Position numbers and translations under genes: made by a program | Shown here: positions 60,580 to 64,000 of the stretch, one piece after another | Layout of the letters: every line of letters begins with the position of its first letter | Position numbering within the stretch: the first letter of the stretch is position 1 | Notes under the pieces: model-generated | What the model was told of the DNA's origin: nothing | The model's database searches: none | Seen by the model: only the letters and a program-made list of their open reading frames with translations | NCBI GenBank assembly: GCA_030737835.1 | Contig: JAUJYN010000012.1 | Location: 4,398,585 to 4,462,584, forward strand | From: Acorus gramineus | Lineage: Eukaryota; Streptophyta; Magnoliopsida; Acorales; Acoraceae | Direction: 5' to 3' | Length of the DNA: 64,000 nt

Positions 60580-61433
60580 AAAAATCTCATTCGATGAACA
60601 AAAAAAGAAAAAATTCTCTTTTTGTTATAAATTAATTTAATTAAGAGATATTTAGAGATTTTTTTGAGACATATGGGCCGGGCTATAGCCTGGCCTAGCC
60701 TACCTATAAGTCCGCCCTTGAAGATAAGTACATATAAGAAAGAAGGAATATTCTAAATAATAGAAAGAGATTACATGGATCCTATTTATAGATAGGATGA
60801 CTTAAGTTTCAATAGAGTCAAATCTCAACATAATTTGTTAACCAAATCATTCAGTTGAGATGTGATTTTATCCAGTTGCAACCTAGTAACTCATTATTCC
60901 TAATAGAATAATGTGATTGGTATATATGATAAAAGCCTCTTGATCTTCATCATTGAGAAAACTCAATTGTGTGAATTGGTAGTCGCCATCCTATCTTTCG
61001 GAATCCATCACTTTGCTCCCACCCTTTTTGAGTCTATCAGAGTCTAAGTCCAACTAGATCAGATCTGTCACGATCTATCTCAATAAACATTTTATGAAAT
61101 ATTTGGAATAAACTAAAAAGATAATTGGGCTTGAATGAATAAGGTGTTTCATAAAAAAATATAAAAAATAAAAATAGAAATCAAGATCACATCAGATCAA
61201 AATATTATATGGCTCTGATACCATGTAGAAAATCTAAGATCTAAAATAAAAATAAAAGATAATTCAGAGAAGAAAGAAGAAAGAGAAACACAAATGTACA
61301 AGAGACTACATCATGAATATTCTAGATAATAGAAAAAGATTACATGTATCCTATTTATGGATAAGATGACTTAAGTTTAGATAGAGTTAAATCTCAATTT
61401 ATTAAATCATTTAGTTGAGATTTGATCTTATCC

Positions 61434-61719
61434 AATACAACTCAATCAAACTCTATACAACTCAGTCAATCGACTATTGAAAAACATTGAACTCCATGTT
61501 TGCACAAAAGAGTTTTGTTGTGCTCACAAATTAAAATTTAAATATTTTATAAATAATATAATTCAATTCATTGCAACAAATATGTACTTCATGTTTTATA
61601 AAAATGCATATCTAATTCAATGAAATATATGATTTTGTATATGTTAATGACGGTAACAAAAATAATTAGCGTAACACTTTACTGACACAATGGACGGAGT
61701 GAAACATGCATTTAATTTT
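61434..61719. other. AT-rich flank related to the duplicated locus
   Basis: 61545-61625 resembles 2745-2840, 32590-32670 and 34670-34740 (TTATAAATAATATAATTCAATTCATT...CTTCATGTTTTATAAAAATGCATA). No gene. Confidence 0.4.
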
Positions 61720-62246
61720 GGGAAAATTCCATATAACCCCCCACAAACTGTTCAAAATCCATATAATTCTCTAACTTTTCCTGAAGTCCTTATAGCCCCC
61801 TGAAAACACCAATTTAAACCCAAATAGCCTCATGCGTTAAGTTTCTGTTAATAGATGAGGAATATTATATTTGATCATCCCAGACTGAAAATATAATATA
61901 CCAAAAAATTCTTACAATGTGTTAAAAATTTTAAAAATCTTTTATAATTTATTATTTTACCCCTCTGGATATGATTTTATAATCTATTTAGAGGTGTAAA
62001 AATGTTATTTACAGAGGATTTTCACATTTTTAACACATTGTAGAGGATTTTTGGTATATTATATTTTCAATTAAGATTAATCAAATAAAATATTCACATA
62101 ATATTCATCATTTGTCAACAGAAGTTTAACTCAGATGGCTATTTAGATATACAGAAGTGTTTTTATGGAGTTATATGGATTTTAGAAAAAGTTAGGGGGT
62201 TCTATGGATTTCGAGCAATTTATAGGGAGTTATTTGGATTTTTCCC
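61720..62246. mobile_element. Mutator-type MITE with perfect 9-bp target repeats
   Basis: TTTAATTTT flanks it exactly (61711-61719, 62247-62255). Inverted ends GGGAAAATTCCATATAACCCC / GGGAAAAATCCAAATAACTCC extend about 170 bp. 527 bp, no protein. Confidence 0.8.
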
Positions 62247-62589
62247 TTTAATTTTAGATATACTAAATCAATATCCATTTATGTATTATTTATACATTTA
62301 TTCAAGACACCGGTGCAATGATAAAAAAAAAAAAAAAAAAAACAAATGCTAGTAAAATGTGTGAATATTTTTAGTTTGTTAATATTTCATTTTGAGTTAA
62401 GACTCTATCATAGACGTTACCCTATGTCCCTATCCAGAATATGAGAGTGAGTTTAATATTTAAATGTTTCATGTCTTCCAATGTATGGACAAAAAAATGT
62501 TTAAGTAAACATGTTTAACCCTTTTCATCTGTTATTAATTTATTTACATTTTTTGGACACTAGTTAAAACTCTTGTTATTATTTTTCAG

Positions 62590-62730
62590 AAAAGGAAAAA
62601 ATCCATATAAACCCCCACAAACATACGGAAATATAGATAACCCCTGCCTTTTCCCAAAATTCAAATAACCCTCCCATAAACACAATTAAAATCCAAAACA
62701 GCATTTCTGTCGGTTGTATTAACTATGGGT
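62590..62730. mobile_element. One arm of the same Mutator-type MITE family
   Basis: GGAAAAAATCCATATAAACCCCCACAAAC... matches the left arm at 61720; the opposite arm is absent. Confidence 0.55.
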
Positions 62731-62884
62731 CACCTAAATTTAACTCAATGTGTATATTTAAATTTATACCCCCTACTAAACATGCCTAAATCTAACATCC
62801 CTTCATCCTCTTCATCCCTCAAACAAACCTAAGTCTCTCGACGCCTTTCCCTCTTCATCCCCGACAACTATCACCATTAATTGA

Positions 62885-62984
62885 AAATCTACATTTACAT
62901 GTATACACAATTACATGTATGCTTTCATTAAGAGTTGACCTCCCACTTATGGGTGCTCTAACCATCTGAGCTATGAAGGCTTGT
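62885..62984 (-). mobile_element. tRNA-derived SINE head
   Basis: On the minus strand it starts GCCTTCATAGCTCAGATGG, a tRNA-like 5' half with A box TAGCTCAGATGG, and continues TTAGAGCACCCATAAGTGGG to a degenerate B box AGGTCAACTCT and the body. The part TATGCTTTCATTRAGAGT also occurs at 13080. Cannot fold as a full tRNA. Confidence 0.5.
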
Positions 62985-63244
62985 TTTAAAATTTTATATT
63001 TTGTGTTATAGACGTACCGATCGTATATATAACTATGAATAGGTTATGTATCAATGCCGAAAGAATAATGCTTCCCATATTTCAACACGTTTTATTGTAC
63101 AAAACCATATTTAAAATGTATATGCATCTAAGGCGAAAAAATATTCTAAAAATAGTCATTCACTCGTATAAACCATCTATTGAAGATATGTAATCAGAAG
63201 GTATATGCAATTAATATGATGGTGGATTATATATCATTGCAAGT

Positions 63245-63441
63245 GATTAGATGAGGTCATGCGGTAGGTGCTAACCACGTATATACATCCCTTATCGAGG
63301 TATATACATGATAAAAGAAAACATATAGCCCAGTGAGGTATATATGCTTCAATGAGTTGATATGCTTTCTTTATCGACGCATATACCTCGATAAGGGATG
63401 TATATATGCGGTTCGCACCTGCCGCATGACATTACCTAATC
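63245..63441. mobile_element. Foldback MITE, 197 bp
   Basis: Almost the whole element is an inverted repeat: GGTCATGCGGTAGGTGCTAACC ... and inverted TGTCATGCGGCAGGTGCGAACC, both continuing ATATACATCCCTTATCGAGG. Target repeats not clear. Confidence 0.65.
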
Positions 63442-63466
63442 ATGTCTCTATATATCATATCATTCA

Positions 63467-63469
<3 letters not shown>

Positions 63470-63507
<38 letters not shown>
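63470..63507 (+). repeat. (AT)n microsatellite
   Basis: About 19 TA units. Confidence 0.9.
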
Positions 63508-63510
<3 letters not shown>

Positions 63511-64000
63511 AGAGCATTGATACACTCAATTTGTTTTGTAGCCTCTTCTATAGCCTCATAAAATATGATAGCGCTATCGTAGTGTATATGATGCATCATA
63601 GTATATGAAAAATAAGGGTTAATTGTCCAAATACCCCTGCAGCCAACCTCCAATTATTCATGTGCCCCCTCCTTTTGAAAAAAATTTCTATACCCCTACA
63701 GCAAACACCTAATTTCTTTTATACCCTCATCCCTTTAATTCCCCCACCCCCACAGAATCGCAGTTTTCCCCCTGTAAGTGCGTATATGTTTTCTGTAACT
63801 TTCAAAACACAAAATGTAATTTCTGTAAATATTATCTGTAAGTGCATTATTATGCATGTTATGTAAAATTGCTAACTTGCAAAACACTAGAGAAACATAT
63901 GTTAATGCATAACATCTTTAAAATATTTTATCACGATAAATACATCAAAACATTTGAATTCATCGAATGTTTGCATTCTCATGTTCCTACCCTAATGAAC
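63508..64000. other. Gene-free sequence; one MITE-like arm
   Basis: 63617-63760 has the AATACCCCTGCAG / CCCCTACAG style of Mutator-type MITE arms (compare 61720), with no partner inside the window. Nothing coding. Confidence 0.35.

Larger units (their letters stand above)
56554..60720. mobile_element. hAT (Tip100-like) element, 4.17 kb, 8-bp target repeats
   Basis: AAGATAAG flanks it exactly (56546-56553, 60721-60728). Ends CAGGGCGGGAGCCAGGA and inverted CAAGGGCGGACTTATAG resemble the CAGGGGCGGAGCCAG ends of Tip100-type hAT elements. Without its two nested insertions (56746-57502 and 57815-60579) it is only about 650 bp and has no transposase, so it is non-autonomous. Confidence 0.8.
56176..61434 (-). 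mobile_element. TRIM-like retroelement, tandem LTR-leader array, split by hAT
   Basis: A short LTR (plus TGTAGAAAATCTAAGATC ... TTATCCA) occurs at 61224-61434 (211 bp) and at 56514-56553 joined with 60729-60874, the gap being the hAT element. Each is preceded on the plus strand by a leader of about 330-350 bp (56176-56513, 60875-61223) ending in GGCTCTGATACCA, the complement of the tRNA-Met primer site. No gag or pol. Small LTRs, small internal part and tandem order fit a TRIM, or a copia element reduced to LTR and leader. Confidence 0.65.

Noticed and set aside
62885-62984. tRNA gene
   Set aside because: Only a tRNA-like 5' half with a degenerate B box and no acceptor stem; better explained as a SINE head.

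Overview
This is nuclear DNA from a flowering plant. It is AT-rich and almost gene-free. It holds plant-type LTR retrotransposon remains (tRNA-Met primer sites, Tekay-like long terminal repeats, antisense plant-mobile-domain and 'gypsy type transposon' proteins), L1-type LINE tails, tRNA-derived SINEs, hAT and Mutator MITEs and a CACTA end. The species cannot be named from the sequence. No complete housekeeping gene is present.

Host backbone. Under the transposons lies one locus duplicated in tandem: unit 1 (about 190-3490), a partial copy (about 9980-11000), unit 2 (about 16730-23130 and 27900-28100) and unit 3 (about 28390-38160, tail at 44150-44640). Units 2 and 3 carry a short exon coding a signal peptide (17641-17757; 33485-33584). 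All copies carry a far-downstream exon coding a short peptide with closely spaced cysteines (1578, 10755, 21371, 37977), and most carry a second terminal-exon candidate ending around D-P-C-N (1105, 10354, 20897, 35785, 37001). Only unit 3 gives an open two-exon reading, a 70-residue secreted Cys-rich peptide of no family I recognise. Unit 2 looks frameshifted in exon 1; the others are exon relics.

3.6-9.8 kb: a remnant of an LTR element with an antisense PMD-type reading, then 'CCTAGATCTG' repeats and a 4-copy 122-bp tandem repeat. 10-16 kb: LINE tail, hAT MITE, Mutator-type MITE containing a CACTA end, possible copia-like LTR. 21.7-31 kb: LINE with RNase H, copia gag/LTR relic, SINE, MITEs, a 1.0-kb TIR element, and a 376-bp tandem repeat holding a 96-bp SINE-like insert. 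35.6-37.9 kb: a 1.2-kb intronic tandem duplication carrying a hAT MITE in each half. 38.1-42.8 kb: an AT-rich satellite split by a 3.18-kb solo LTR with TAAAA target repeats. 44.6-46.7 kb: a hAT MITE split by a 1.56-kb insert that holds a fragment of a peptidyl-tRNA hydrolase II gene. 46.7-56.2 kb: a fossil gypsy-type complex with two plus-strand antisense genes (PF04195-like; plant mobile domain) and minus-strand LTRs. 56.2-61.4 kb: nested insertion, in which a TRIM-like retroelement was hit by a Tip100-like hAT element, itself hit by a Mutator-type MITE and a 2.77-kb solo LTR. 61.7-64 kb: Mutator-type MITE, SINE, foldback element.

The best candidate for something undescribed is the secreted Cys-rich peptide cluster with possible alternative last exons. 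The captured PTH2 fragment and the TAGCCGCC hairpin series of the PMD element come next. All gene models are read from sequence alone, without transcripts.
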